Shown one piece after another: positions 28,401 through 36,335 of a DNA stretch of 64,000 bases; the stretch's first letter is position 1; each line of letters begins with the position of its first letter. The stretch covers positions 186,001 to 250,000 of the forward strand of contig CAXXHY010000061.1 in the NCBI GenBank assembly GCA_963667575.2, in the 5' to 3' direction. Both the position numbers and the translations under genes were made by a program. The stretch is from G963665495 sp963667575 (lineage in GTDB: Bacteria > Desulfobacterota > Desulfovibrionia > Desulfovibrionales > Desulfovibrionaceae). The notes beneath the pieces were generated by a model. That model was not told the DNA's origin. It made no database searches and saw only the letters and a program-made list of their open reading frames with translations.

Positions 28401-28775
28401 CGCAGGCTGAAACGCTCCTGTCTGCGCGATGTCGCGGGCATGCTGTTCTCTTTGCACAACGCGGCCTACTGCGCCCAGAACAAACTGCCCCGGCAGGATC
28501 CGCCGGACACCGATACGACGGCCTGGATAGAATCCTGGGGCCTGGCCTGGATAGAGGCGGCCTGGAACGAATTCCTGCAAGCCTATCTGGAAACCGTGCA
28601 TGGAGCCTCTCTGGCGCCGCTGGACAGAGGCGCACAGCAGATCATGCTGGCCTGTTTTCTGCTGGAACGCGCCTGCATTGAAGTGGAACGCGAAATGGCC
28701 GGCAACACTCCAGGACAACTGCTGCCACTGCGCTGCATTCAGGCTTTGCTGGAAAATTTTCCAGAAAGCTGCTGA
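25428..28775 (+). CDS. treS: trehalose synthase / maltokinase fusion (TreS-Pep2 type)
   Basis: 1115 residues. The N-terminal GH13 domain (1-545) isomerises maltose and trehalose: WFKDAVIYELHVKAFCDSNN, the nucleophile region GLRLDAVPYLYEREG, Glu in LLAEANQWPED and Asp in FLRNHDELTLE. The rest is maltokinase, with a maltokinase N-terminal cap (GSRWLDNSELRQVLEKEILP) and an aminoglycoside-phosphotransferase-like core with HGDFHLAQVLFTGKDFMFVD-FEGE. The fusion can convert trehalose to maltose and then to maltose-1-phosphate. No glgE is in the window, so the fate of that product is unseen. Confidence 0.95.
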   Translation: MQKKDTYTNSPLWFKDAVIYELHVKAFCDSNNDGIGDFAGLCTKLDYLKDLGVTAIWLLPFYPSPLRDDGYDIADYTNVNPDYGTLRDFKHFLRAAHDRGLKVITELVLNHTSDKHAWFQRARTSKPGSAARDFYVWSDNSHKYGEARIIFQDFESSNWTWDPVARAYFWHRFYSHQPDLNFENPRVRKAMFKVIDFWLDMGVDGLRLDAVPYLYEREGTNCENLDETHDFLRELRSYIDTRYENRMLLAEANQWPEDAVHYFGEGTECQMCFHFPIMPRIYMSLWMEDRYPILDILEQTPEIPESCQWAMFLRNHDELTLEMVSDEERDYMYRVYAKDVRARINLGIRRRLSPLMSNDRRRIELINFILFSFPGTPIIYYGDEIGMGDNYHLGDRDGVRTPMQWSPDRNAGFSKVNPQTLFLPVIIDPEYHYEVVNVENQTRNPSSLLWWMRTIIGIRKRYKAFGRGEMQFCKSDNHKVLAFVRKLEEESILVLVNLSRFSQVIELDLSEYAGYEPVDVISGTRFPRIGEESYTLPLGMHDYFWLKLEPEEQDLLPVQSHPLQEIDLPRGSRWLDNSELRQVLEKEILPAYLEQADCFNQRPLELKDVLLRDWFATDKGVEGGRLLHLKLSYKVGLSQHYMLPIAIARGEKAEQLLEEREAPILALIKESPGKEAGVLYHGLWDPAIQRWYLDLAQKKRKPKSMLGSSLSVHLGNAWRSLVPEPDEEFGLVKDVVRNQAIAYGDKLMLKLYRPLESGVHPEAELTSFLTDQLHFANIPRYGGILEYKTTHGKSYTIGMLQEFLPSSVDGWSYTQEALKAFYERVKILRMEHTPEDWKLSLFPHTPLELPAPLRLAMGEFSLEMLRVLGKRTGELHLALSSPKASGDFRPESFTKLYQRSVYQSMRNQLRRAVLSVNKKIRKLSPPLREQAQVFVQSESALLEMLQCISRTRLSCLKTRIHGDFHLAQVLFTGKDFMFVDFEGESERTIGDRRLKRSCLRDVAGMLFSLHNAAYCAQNKLPRQDPPDTDTTAWIESWGLAWIEAAWNEFLQAYLETVHGASLAPLDRGAQQIMLACFLLERACIEVEREMAGNTPGQLLPLRCIQALLENFPESC

Positions 28776-28797
28776 CAAACTACAACATCCGCTTTTC

Positions 28798-28832
28798 AAA
28801 AGCCGGAGAAGCAGCGCTTTTCCGGCTTTTTT
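28798..28832 (+). terminator. intrinsic terminator after treS
   Basis: AAAAGCCGGA (28798-28807) pairs with TCCGGCTTTT (28821-28830) and runs into more T. It begins 23 bases after the treS stop. Confidence 0.85.
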
Positions 28833-28992
28833 CATTTTCCCAGCAAAACCGTCTCCCGGTTTCGTCATCCCGCCTCACATGGACAAGCACCAAAATGTAG
28901 GATAAAAGCACTGCCCGTATTTTGGGGCTAAACTTTATTTATTCTCACCTGATCATCGAAAGTTGCCGCATCAAATCTATAACCAGGGATAC

Positions 28993-30507
28993 ATGATGAA
29001 AAAAAGGGAAACCTGGGGTTCCAGGACAGGCTTTGTACTGGCCGCTGTGGGCTCGGCCATTGGGTTGGGAAACATCTGGCGCTTTCCGTACATGGCGTAT
29101 GAAAACGGAGGCGGAGCGTTTCTGATTCCGTACTTCACTGCCATGCTGCTGGCCGGCATCCCGGTCATGATGATGGAATTCGGACTCGGCCACAGATTCA
29201 AGGGCACTGCCCCGAAGATTTTCGCATCCATCACTCCCAAAGCCGAATGGCTTGGCTGGTGGCAGGTGCTGGTGGCGTTCGTCATTTCGGCCTACTATGT
29301 GGTCGTCATTGCCTGGGCCTTCAACTATCTGCTGTTTTCCTTCACCCAGGCCTGGACCGCCGATCCCAAAAACTTTTTCTTCAATTCCTTCCTCGGTCTC
29401 ACGGATTCGCCCATGCACCTGGGGAATATCCAGTGGCCCATTTTCTGGGGAACCATCCTCACCTGGCTGATCACCTACATCGCCGTATTCACGGGCGTAC
29501 GCAAAGGCATCGAATGGGCCAGCAAGATATTCATGCCGCTTCTGTTCATTCTCGTGCTGGTGTTCATCGCCCGTGGCCTGATGCTGGATGGCGCTGCCGA
29601 GGGCCTGAACTGGCTGTTCCGACCGGATTTTTCCGCACTCTCGAGCGGAAAGGTCTGGGCCGATGCGTTTGGCCAGATCTTCTTCAGTCTTTCCGTGGGC
29701 TTTGCCATCATGCTTTCCTACTCCAGCTATCTGCCCAAAGATTCCGACGTCAACAACAACGCCTGCATGACCGTGTTCATCAACTGCGGCTTCAGCCTGC
29801 TTTCCGGCGTCATGATCTTCAGCGTGCTGGGCTACATGGCCGCACAGCAGGGCGTTCCTGTCAGTGACGTTGCCGGAAGCGGCGTCGGACTGGCTTTCAT
29901 CACCCTGCCCATGGCCATCAACCTGATGCCCATGCCCGTATTCTTTGGTGTGCTTTTCTTTCTGGCCCTGTTGTTCGCCGGCCTCTCTTCCATGATCTCC
30001 ATTGTGGAAGCGGTTGTTTCATCCTGCATAGACAAGCTGGGCATTACGCGCAAAAAAGCCGCCACCCTGGTCTGCCTGGTGGGCGCCATTGCCAGCATCG
30101 CCTTCACCACCGGAGGCGGTCTGCTGCTGCTGGACATCGTAGACCACTTTATTAACAACTTCGGCGTATTGCTCGGAGGATTGGCGGAAATCATCTTTGT
30201 GGCCTGGTTCTGCAATCTGGAAACGCTGCGCGAACATATCAACAGCATTTCCGACTTCGGAGTCCCGTCCGTCTGGAACGTCTGCCTGCGCTTCGTCACC
30301 CCCATGATGCTCGGGGTCATTATCATTACAAACTTCATCCAGGATCTGGACAAAAGTTACGGCGGCTATTCCGATACGGCCATTCTCTGCTTCGGCTGGC
30401 TGCTGCTTCTGGCCTGTCTGATTTTGTCTCTGATCTTCCCGCGTTGGCACGGTGCGTTTAAGGCCTGCCATTCCGAACATTCCGATTTCCGCAAACAAGG
30501 GAGCTAG
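28993..30507 (+). CDS. sodium:neurotransmitter symporter family transporter (MetP-like)
   Basis: 504 residues from ATG 28993, preceded by AGGGA. The first helix carries the NSS signature WGSRTGFVLAAVGSAIGLGN followed by IWRFPYMAYENGGGAFLIPY. Eleven to twelve hydrophobic helices follow, including FFSLSVGFAIMLSYSSYLP and GVLFFLALLFAGLSSMISIV. These Na+-coupled carriers bring amino acids into the cell. A 32-residue small-subunit-like ORF starts three bases after the stop, as in the MetP-MetS methionine/alanine importers, which suggests this substrate class by analogy. Confidence 0.93.
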   Translation: MMKKRETWGSRTGFVLAAVGSAIGLGNIWRFPYMAYENGGGAFLIPYFTAMLLAGIPVMMMEFGLGHRFKGTAPKIFASITPKAEWLGWWQVLVAFVISAYYVVVIAWAFNYLLFSFTQAWTADPKNFFFNSFLGLTDSPMHLGNIQWPIFWGTILTWLITYIAVFTGVRKGIEWASKIFMPLLFILVLVFIARGLMLDGAAEGLNWLFRPDFSALSSGKVWADAFGQIFFSLSVGFAIMLSYSSYLPKDSDVNNNACMTVFINCGFSLLSGVMIFSVLGYMAAQQGVPVSDVAGSGVGLAFITLPMAINLMPMPVFFGVLFFLALLFAGLSSMISIVEAVVSSCIDKLGITRKKAATLVCLVGAIASIAFTTGGGLLLLDIVDHFINNFGVLLGGLAEIIFVAWFCNLETLREHINSISDFGVPSVWNVCLRFVTPMMLGVIIITNFIQDLDKSYGGYSDTAILCFGWLLLLACLILSLIFPRWHGAFKACHSEHSDFRKQGS

Positions 30508-30510
30508 CCC

Positions 30511-30609
30511 ATGGAATTTTCATCTATCTTATTGATGTGCATCGGTCTGGGAGTCACCTGGGGATGCGCTGCCATTTGCATTCGCATTGCCATGAAAAAC
30601 AGCGATTGA
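30511..30609 (+). CDS. MetS-like small subunit of an NSS transporter (32 aa)
   Basis: A 32-residue single-helix membrane protein beginning MEFSSILLMCIGLGVTWGCA and ending in a short basic tail. GGGAG lies eight bases upstream of the ATG. Its position three bases after an NSS transporter gene and its size fit the MetS family of accessory subunits required by the methionine/alanine importer MetP. Recognition is by context, length and hydrophobic pattern. Confidence 0.75.
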   Translation: MEFSSILLMCIGLGVTWGCAAICIRIAMKNSD

Positions 30610-30617
30610 TCTTTTCC

Positions 30618-30661
30618 GTCCACGGCTTCCCGGCTTGATCTGGGAGCCGTGGACTGTTTTT
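30618..30661 (+). terminator. intrinsic terminator after the NSS transporter pair
   Basis: GTCCACGGC (30618-30626) pairs with GCCGTGGAC (30646-30654), extended by TTCCCGG with CTGGGA, and followed by TGTTTTT. Confidence 0.88.
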
Positions 30662-30725
30662 CCCCTTCTTCAAAGAAAATCCCCTTTTTTGTCTCAAAAG
30701 ACCCCGCAGACAGCCGGAAATTGAA

Positions 30726-30773
30726 TTGACAGGCGCCCTAGGACAAGGTAGGACCTTGTGAATTAATCAACAA
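30726..30773 (+). promoter_or_regulatory. adk promoter with Rex-like operator
   Basis: TTGACA (30726-30731), a 17-base spacer and TAGGAC form a candidate promoter. An exact repeat ACAAGGT-AGG-ACCTTGT covers 30743-30759. Next, TTGTGAA-TTAA-TCAACAA at 30756-30773 matches the redox-regulator Rex consensus TTGTGAA-N4-TTCACAA in the whole first arm and five of seven bases in the second. It overlaps the probable transcription start, a repressor position. Rex control of sulfate-activation energy genes is described for Desulfovibrio; the site here is inferred. Confidence 0.5.
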
Positions 30774-30786
30774 GGAGGAAGTGCGC

Positions 30787-31458
30787 GTGAATATTTTGAT
30801 TTTTGGTCCCAACGGAAGCGGTAAAGGGACCCAAGGTTCTCTCGTAAAGCAAAAGTACAATCTGGCCCATATCGAATCCGGCGCCATCTTCCGTGAACAC
30901 ATCGGCGGCGGCACCGAACTGGGCAAAAAAGCGAAAGAGTACATCGACAAGGGCGATCTGGTTCCCGACGACATCACCATCCCCATGGTTCTCGAAACTC
31001 TGAAGGAAAAAGGCGCCAACGGCTGGCTGCTGGACGGATTTCCCCGCAACATGGTTCAGGCTGAAAAGCTGTGGGCCGCTCTGGCTGACGCCGACATGAA
31101 GCTGGACTACGTCATCGAAATCCTGCTGCCCCGCGAAGTTGCCAAAAACCGCATCATGGGCCGTCGTCTCTGCGTAAACGACAACAACCACCCCAACAAT
31201 ATTTTCATCGACGCCATCAAGCCCAATGGCGACAAGTGCCGTGTTTGCGGCGGCGATCTCAAGTCCCGTGCTGACGATCAGGACGAAGGCGCCATCAACA
31301 AACGCCACGACATTTACTACGACACCAACACCGGCACTCTGGCCGCCGCCTACTTCTACAAGGATCTGGCTGCCAAGGGCGAAACCAAGTACATCGAACT
31401 GAACGGCGAAGGCACCATCGACTCCATCAAAGAGACCCTGCTCGCCCAGCTCGCGTAA
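30787..31458 (+). CDS. adk: adenylate kinase with metal-binding LID
   Basis: 223 residues from GTG 30787, chosen because GGAGG lies eight bases upstream; GTG 30781 is too close. The P-loop is FGPNGSGKGTQ and the NMP domain includes LLDGFPRN. The LID holds Cys129-X5-His135-X15-Cys151-X2-Cys154, the same spacing and numbering as the Zn/Co/Fe-binding adenylate kinase of Desulfovibrio gigas. The enzyme interconverts ATP + AMP with 2 ADP. In sulfate reducers it recycles the AMP made during sulfate activation. It faces the TPR gene tail to tail across a shared terminator. Confidence 0.97.
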   Translation: MNILIFGPNGSGKGTQGSLVKQKYNLAHIESGAIFREHIGGGTELGKKAKEYIDKGDLVPDDITIPMVLETLKEKGANGWLLDGFPRNMVQAEKLWAALADADMKLDYVIEILLPREVAKNRIMGRRLCVNDNNHPNNIFIDAIKPNGDKCRVCGGDLKSRADDQDEGAINKRHDIYYDTNTGTLAAAYFYKDLAAKGETKYIELNGEGTIDSIKETLLAQLA

Positions 31459-31477
31459 ATTTCGAAGTACCAGTTAC

Positions 31478-31519
31478 AAAAAAATCCCAGACACGGTTTC
31501 CACTGTGTCTGGGATTTTT
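31478..31519. terminator. bidirectional intrinsic terminator
   Basis: AAATCCCAGACAC (31482-31494) pairs perfectly with GTGTCTGGGATTT (31505-31517). A-rich and T-rich flanks allow it to work for adk on the plus strand and for the TPR gene group on the minus strand. Confidence 0.9.
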
Positions 31520-31568
31520 ATTTGCGTCGTTGCAGCTGTTGTTCCGCTGCAGCCGCAACTCGCCTTTT

Positions 31569-32276
31569 TTACTGATGCTTGCGCATTTCCTCGATCAATC
31601 CCTTGAGCGGACGGCCATCCGGAGTGGTGGCATCAGGGTCGGTCTTCAGAATGACCTCCCAGGTCTGCAGGGCTGCGTCAATGTTGTTCAGGTCATGGAG
31701 GTAGACGATGCCCATGTTGAAGCGGGCCGTACGGTGCGCGGGATCCGCGGCAATTGCCTTGTCAAAGCACTCGATGGCCTTTTCCGGATTCTTGTCCCGG
31801 CGATACATGACGCCAAGGTCCGTCAGGACATCGGCATTGCCAGGCTTGAGCTCCAGTGCTTTGGTATAGGCACGGATGGCTCCTTTGAACTGATTGCTGT
31901 CGAAATAATGATTGCCGAGGTGCACCCAGGCGGCCACGTCCGAAGGATTTTTCTGCACCTGGGCTTCCAGGCGCTCGATGGCGGCCTGGTCCTCGGAAGC
32001 GCCCGCATCCTGTCCGGACATCTGCTGCGGCGTACCGCCCGGCATTGCCTGAGGCATTCCCTGGGGTATGCCTTGGGGCGCCCCTTGCGTCATACCCTGC
32101 GTCATACCAGGAGGCATACGCATCTGTCCCTGTCCGAGATCCTCTCCCTGTTCCTGATACAAGGAAAATCCCACGCCGCCCACATAGACGCCGAACAAAA
32201 ATGCCACAACCATGGCTACAACCATGACCTGCGGGGCCACACCTTCCGCTTTTGTTTTCTTTTTTTGTTTACTCAT
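31569..32276 (-). CDS. membrane-anchored tetratricopeptide repeat protein
   Basis: 235 residues. A cytoplasmic basic N-terminus (MSKQKKKTKAEG) precedes one transmembrane helix (VMVVAMVVAFLFGVYVGGVG) and a Met/Gln/Gly/Pro-rich linker with repeated PQGMPQ/MTQG units. Three to four TPRs follow: DVAAWVHLGNHYFDSNQFKG, AIRAYTKALELKPGNADVLT, DLGVMYRRDKNPEKAIECFD and FNMGIVYLHDLNNIDAALQT. The TPR domain should be periplasmic and bind partners. It starts 16 bases after the dehydrogenase gene ends, the last of a four-gene minus-strand group. Confidence 0.88.
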   Translation of the reverse strand: MSKQKKKTKAEGVAPQVMVVAMVVAFLFGVYVGGVGFSLYQEQGEDLGQGQMRMPPGMTQGMTQGAPQGIPQGMPQAMPGGTPQQMSGQDAGASEDQAAIERLEAQVQKNPSDVAAWVHLGNHYFDSNQFKGAIRAYTKALELKPGNADVLTDLGVMYRRDKNPEKAIECFDKAIAADPAHRTARFNMGIVYLHDLNNIDAALQTWEVILKTDPDATTPDGRPLKGLIEEMRKHQ

Positions 32277-32292
32277 AAAAAAAGTTCACATC

Positions 32293-33180
32293 TCAGTAAG
32301 AAGTTGTATCACACAATGATTCCATGGCCTTGATCACGGCCGCGAAATCATTTTCGCCCTCACCTTTGCCCAAAGCCGCGCGAAAAAGCTGAAAGGCCGT
32401 ATTGCCCAGCAATGCCGGTGCGCCCTGGCTGTCCGCGGTCTGTAAAATAAAGCGCAGATCTTTGACAATGTTTTTTAGGGTGAATTGCGGGGAAAATTCT
32501 CCGCTGCGGTACATCGGCTCCTTGAGCGCGTACAGCTGACAGCTCATTGGCCCGGCGAGCAGCGTATTCAAAATGACGTCCGTATCCAGGCCGCATTGCC
32601 GTCCGTAGCACAAGGCTTCGGAAAATCCCGCGGCCATGATGCCCAGCAGCAGGTTGGCGGTCATCTTCATGGCCGATCCCATGCCGGTATCCCCGCATCT
32701 GACAACCTGCTTGCCCATGGCCAGAAACACGGACTCCAGAGCGTCCACCCGGTCGGCAGGGCCACTGGCCAGCACGACCAGATCGCCGGTTTCCGCGGGC
32801 TTGCGCGAACCGGATACAGGCGCATCCACCAGGACCAGCCCGTGCTGGCTAAGCCGGGCGTCCAGGCTGCGCGCGTATTCGGGCGGCACTGTGCTCATGT
32901 TCACCACGGTCGTTCCTGCGGCAGCGCCTTCCACTATCCCAGAAGGACCGAAAAGGACCGCATCCAGAGCCTCCGGACCGGTCAGCATCAGAATCGCGCA
33001 GTCAGCCTGTTCGACTGCCGCGGCCGGGCTGGCGCTCGCAACAGCGCCCGCGGCTTGCAGACCGGCCAGTTTTTCCTGGCTGCGGTTGTACGCGACGACC
33101 TCAAAGCCGGCGCGCAACAGGTTGCGGGCCATGGGTTCGCCCATGAGGCCCGTTCCAGTAAACGCTATCCGCATTGCCAT
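32293..33180 (-). CDS. NAD(P)-dependent beta-hydroxyacid dehydrogenase family protein
   Basis: 295 residues from ATG 33180 (GGAGG four bases upstream; ATG 33174 is the alternative). It has the Rossmann GTGLMGEPMARNLLRAGFEV, the substrate-binding loop VDAPVSGSRKPAETGDLVVL and the catalytic Lys segment GMGSAMKMTANLLLG. The family reduces or oxidises 3-hydroxyisobutyrate, tartronate semialdehyde or glyoxylate/succinic semialdehyde; the exact substrate is not clear. GSRKPAETG and MTANLLLG resemble the plant-type glyoxylate/succinic-semialdehyde reductases (GLYR). Confidence 0.9.
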   Translation of the reverse strand: MAMRIAFTGTGLMGEPMARNLLRAGFEVVAYNRSQEKLAGLQAAGAVASASPAAAVEQADCAILMLTGPEALDAVLFGPSGIVEGAAAGTTVVNMSTVPPEYARSLDARLSQHGLVLVDAPVSGSRKPAETGDLVVLASGPADRVDALESVFLAMGKQVVRCGDTGMGSAMKMTANLLLGIMAAGFSEALCYGRQCGLDTDVILNTLLAGPMSCQLYALKEPMYRSGEFSPQFTLKNIVKDLRFILQTADSQGAPALLGNTAFQLFRAALGKGEGENDFAAVIKAMESLCDTTSY

Positions 33181-33220
33181 GGAGCCTCCTTTGTCCTGTC
33201 CGCGTACAGTGGATCCGAGC

Positions 33221-34669
33221 CTATTTGCGCCAGAATTCGGGAACAAAAAGAATGAGGACGGTAAAAATCTCGAGCCGGCCCAGCAGCATGCAAAACGTCA
33301 GCACCCATTTGCCCATCTGGGGGATATGCGCGTAGTTTTCCGTGGGTCCCACCGTCCCCAGTCCCGGACCGATGTTGCCGATGCAGGCCGCCACTGAGGC
33401 AAAAGAAGTCAGCACGTCCTGCCCCAGTGCCGCCATGATGAATGAGGCCAGGACAAACAGCGCCAGGTAGAGCACGAAAAAGCCCCAGACGCCGGAAATA
33501 ACTTCCGGAGGTACGGGCTTGCCCCCGAGCTTGACGTATTTTACCGCACGCGGATGCACCAGGCGAATCAATTCGTGGTAGGCATGCCGACAGAGCACCA
33601 TCATACGCATGCATTTGATGCCGCCGCCCGTGGAACCTGCCGAGCCCCCCAGAAACATCAAAAAAAACAGGATAGCCTGAGGCAGAAAAGGCCAGATTTC
33701 GTAATCCGCGGTGGCAAAGCCCGTGGTGGTGCAAATGGAGACCACCTGAAACGAGGCATAACGCAAGGACTGCCAGATGCTCTGATAATTTTTGCCGTAA
33801 ATGCACACCGTAACGGCAAGGATGCTCAACAGGGTTGCGAAGGTGTAAAAACGAAATTCGGGATCTTTCCACAAGACCAGGGGTTTTCCGCGCAGGGCGA
33901 AAAAATGAAGCGAAAAATTCGCGCCCGCCAGAAACATGAAAATGGTAATGATCCAGTCGATGTAGGCGCTGTTGTAATACGCCACGGAAGTGTTCTTGGT
34001 GGAAAACCCGCCGGTGGCCATGGTGCCGAAGGTATGGCAGATGGAATCAAAGAGATTCATGCCGCCGAAGCACAAAAGAACTATCTCCACCAGGGTGAAC
34101 AGCAGATAGACTTTCCAGAGGATCAGTGCCGTATCCTTGATGCGCGGGCTCAGTTTGTCCGGTGTGGGGCCCGGCACTTCGGCCTTGTAGAGCTGCATGC
34201 CGCCTACGCCCAGAAAAGGAAGAATGGCCAGAGAAAGCACGATGATGCCCATGCCTCCGAGCCAGTGGGTCAGGCTGCGCCACATCAACAGACCGCGCGG
34301 CACGGCTTCGATGTCCGTCAGCACCGAGGCTCCGGTGGTGGTGAATCCGGAAACCGACTCGAAAATGCCGTCCACGGCGTGGGGAAATGTTCCCGCCAGC
34401 CAGAACGGCAAGGCCCCCACCACGCCGGCCGCAAACCAGCCAATGGCCACAATGGCCATGCCTTCCCGGTGCTTCATGACGCCGGGATCCGGCGTACGGA
34501 AGATAAGCACAAGAGCGAAGCCCGCAGCCATGGTGATCAGCATGGACTCTGCCAGAGGCAGGATTCCCGCATCCTGATAATACAGCGAAAACAGCAGCGG
34601 AAACAGCATGGTCAATCCGACGGAGCAAATAATCGCCCCTACCACGTACATGGTATAACGGAAACGCAC
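33221..34669 (-). CDS. trkH: potassium uptake protein TrkH
   Basis: 482 residues of an integral membrane protein in the TrkH/KtrB superfamily. Four P-loop filters are visible: ESVSGFTTTGASVLTDIE, CHTFGTMATGGFSTKNTSVA, VSICTTTGFATADYEIWP and ASVAACIGNIGPGLGTVGPT. The segment FLGGSAGSTGGGIKCMRMMV is the conserved gating-loop region. It forms the K+-translocating subunit of Trk. trkA ends one base before this gene starts, so the two are translated together. Confidence 0.96.
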   Translation of the reverse strand: MRFRYTMYVVGAIICSVGLTMLFPLLFSLYYQDAGILPLAESMLITMAAGFALVLIFRTPDPGVMKHREGMAIVAIGWFAAGVVGALPFWLAGTFPHAVDGIFESVSGFTTTGASVLTDIEAVPRGLLMWRSLTHWLGGMGIIVLSLAILPFLGVGGMQLYKAEVPGPTPDKLSPRIKDTALILWKVYLLFTLVEIVLLCFGGMNLFDSICHTFGTMATGGFSTKNTSVAYYNSAYIDWIITIFMFLAGANFSLHFFALRGKPLVLWKDPEFRFYTFATLLSILAVTVCIYGKNYQSIWQSLRYASFQVVSICTTTGFATADYEIWPFLPQAILFFLMFLGGSAGSTGGGIKCMRMMVLCRHAYHELIRLVHPRAVKYVKLGGKPVPPEVISGVWGFFVLYLALFVLASFIMAALGQDVLTSFASVAACIGNIGPGLGTVGPTENYAHIPQMGKWVLTFCMLLGRLEIFTVLILFVPEFWRK

Positions 34670-36070
34670 TTAAATAATCTCCAACTTCGCCGCGAGCGCG
34701 CTTTCCACACGGGAAAGGTTGTCGCGCGTGCTGAATATTATGATCCGGTCCTGCGGTTCGATCACCGAGTCGCCACTGGGAACGATGACGGCATCTCCGC
34801 GGATGATGCAAAGAATCAGGGCGCCTTTGGGAAAATTGAGCTGCTTGAGCGGCTTGTGGACGATATCCGAATTTTCCTGGGCAATGGCTTCCAGGGCCTC
34901 GGCCTCCTCGCCTTTGATCTGTACGGAAGAGATGATCTTGCCGCGGCGGACGTGGTGCAGGAAGCTGTTGACCGCGGAAAGGCGCGGACTGACGCTGTGC
35001 TCGATGCCAATGGTACGTACGAGGGGGAGATACGCGGTTTTGTTGATGCGGGTTATGGTCATGCGCGCGCCCATGTTCTTGGCAAGCAACGAGGAAAGGA
35101 TGTTGGTTTCCTCATCGCCGGTCAGCGAGACGACCATGTCCATGCCGCTGATATTCTCCTCGCGCAGAAAATCCTGATCCGTACCGTCACCTTTGAGCAC
35201 GATGACCTTGTTCAGACGTTCGGCCAAGTACTGGCAACGCTTCTCCTCGATATCCACCAGCCGCGTATGGTATCCGCGCTGCTCGCACAACCCGGCCAGG
35301 CGCAGACCGATGTTTCCGCCGCCGATTATCATCAACTCCTTGATGGGCTTGTCGTGCAAACCGAAAATGGCCCCGAGTTGTCGCAGATCCTTTTCCGCGC
35401 AGACCACGTATATGAGGTCGCCGCTGAGAATCTGATCGGCTCCGGTGGGAACAATGAGCTTTTCTTCCCGGACAATGCCGGCAATGATGAAACTCTCGAA
35501 TCCCAGGGTCTCGCGCAGTTCCATCAAAGGTACCCCCACAAAGGCCCCCTGTTCCGCGCGAATCCCCACCATTTTGAGTCTGCCGTCCGCAAATTCGCTG
35601 TAGTCCACGATTCCCGGCACATTGATCATCCGATCAATGGACTTGATCACTTCGACTTCAGGATTGATGACAACGCCGATGTTCAGATATTCCTTGGACA
35701 GCGCATCCCGGTAAAGGGTGTATTCCTCATTGCGGATACGGGCCAGCTTCAGGGAGGTCGGCGAAAGAACGTTGGCAAAAAAACAGGCGATGATGTTGGT
35801 TTCATCGCTATCGGTCACGGCAAGGAGAATGTCGGCATCCTCGGCTCCGGCGTCCATCAGTACTCTGGGGCTTGATCCGGAACCTTCAATGATCTGTACG
35901 TCGATCTGGTCGGTCAGCCGCCGCAATTTTTTGGGATTGCGATCGATGACCACCACATTCTTGTCTTCCTCAGCCAGACGTTGCGCAATATGAAAGCCCA
36001 CTTCACCGGCGCCGATGATGATGACCTTGAGCGCTTCCGTTTTGTTCTTTTCCCGATGCAAAAATTTCAT
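34670..36070 (-). CDS. trkA: Trk potassium transport regulatory subunit TrkA
   Basis: 466 residues from ATG 36070. Two RCK units are present, each with an RCK_N Rossmann core (VIIIGAGEVGFHIAQRLAEE near 15; LMIIGGGNIGLRLAGLCEQR near 245) and an RCK_C domain (VGIRAEQGAFVGVPLMELRE; the C-terminal RGDAVIVPSGDSVIEPQDRI). It binds NAD(H) and nucleotides on the cytoplasmic face of TrkH and gates it. Transcription order is trkA, trkH, dehydrogenase, TPR protein. Confidence 0.96.
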   Translation of the reverse strand: MKFLHREKNKTEALKVIIIGAGEVGFHIAQRLAEEDKNVVVIDRNPKKLRRLTDQIDVQIIEGSGSSPRVLMDAGAEDADILLAVTDSDETNIIACFFANVLSPTSLKLARIRNEEYTLYRDALSKEYLNIGVVINPEVEVIKSIDRMINVPGIVDYSEFADGRLKMVGIRAEQGAFVGVPLMELRETLGFESFIIAGIVREEKLIVPTGADQILSGDLIYVVCAEKDLRQLGAIFGLHDKPIKELMIIGGGNIGLRLAGLCEQRGYHTRLVDIEEKRCQYLAERLNKVIVLKGDGTDQDFLREENISGMDMVVSLTGDEETNILSSLLAKNMGARMTITRINKTAYLPLVRTIGIEHSVSPRLSAVNSFLHHVRRGKIISSVQIKGEEAEALEAIAQENSDIVHKPLKQLNFPKGALILCIIRGDAVIVPSGDSVIEPQDRIIIFSTRDNLSRVESALAAKLEII

Positions 36071-36176
36071 AGGCACTTCAATAAACTAAAAAGTTCTGCA
36101 AATCCAGCGTGAAACATCACAACTCAACCTTCCGGGCAAGGGGATATCTTCCGACTTCATGGTCCCGGTCAGCCAC

Positions 36177-36224
36177 AAAAAAACCTCGTTGTATCCGGCC
36201 TTCCCTACAATCCTTACAACGAGG
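36177..36224 (-). terminator. intrinsic terminator after the nitrilase-family gene
   Basis: CCTCGTTGTA (36184-36193) pairs perfectly with TACAACGAGG (36215-36224). On the minus strand a T7-8 run follows. It lies about 110 bases past the stop codon of the exported nitrilase. Confidence 0.82.
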
Positions 36225-36335
36225 AAGCGCTACTATGCGGCAAAGTTAGCCGTAATTCAAGCAGGGAAACCTGACTCCGCGCAGCAGCCCGCATAGCGCC
36301 CCGGTAAGATAAAGAACCAGCCTAACTCTCAGACA

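Noticed and set aside
33554..35875. 773-codon plus-strand ORF opposite trkH and trkA
   Set aside because: Histidine/glutamine-rich shadow frame of two certain genes.
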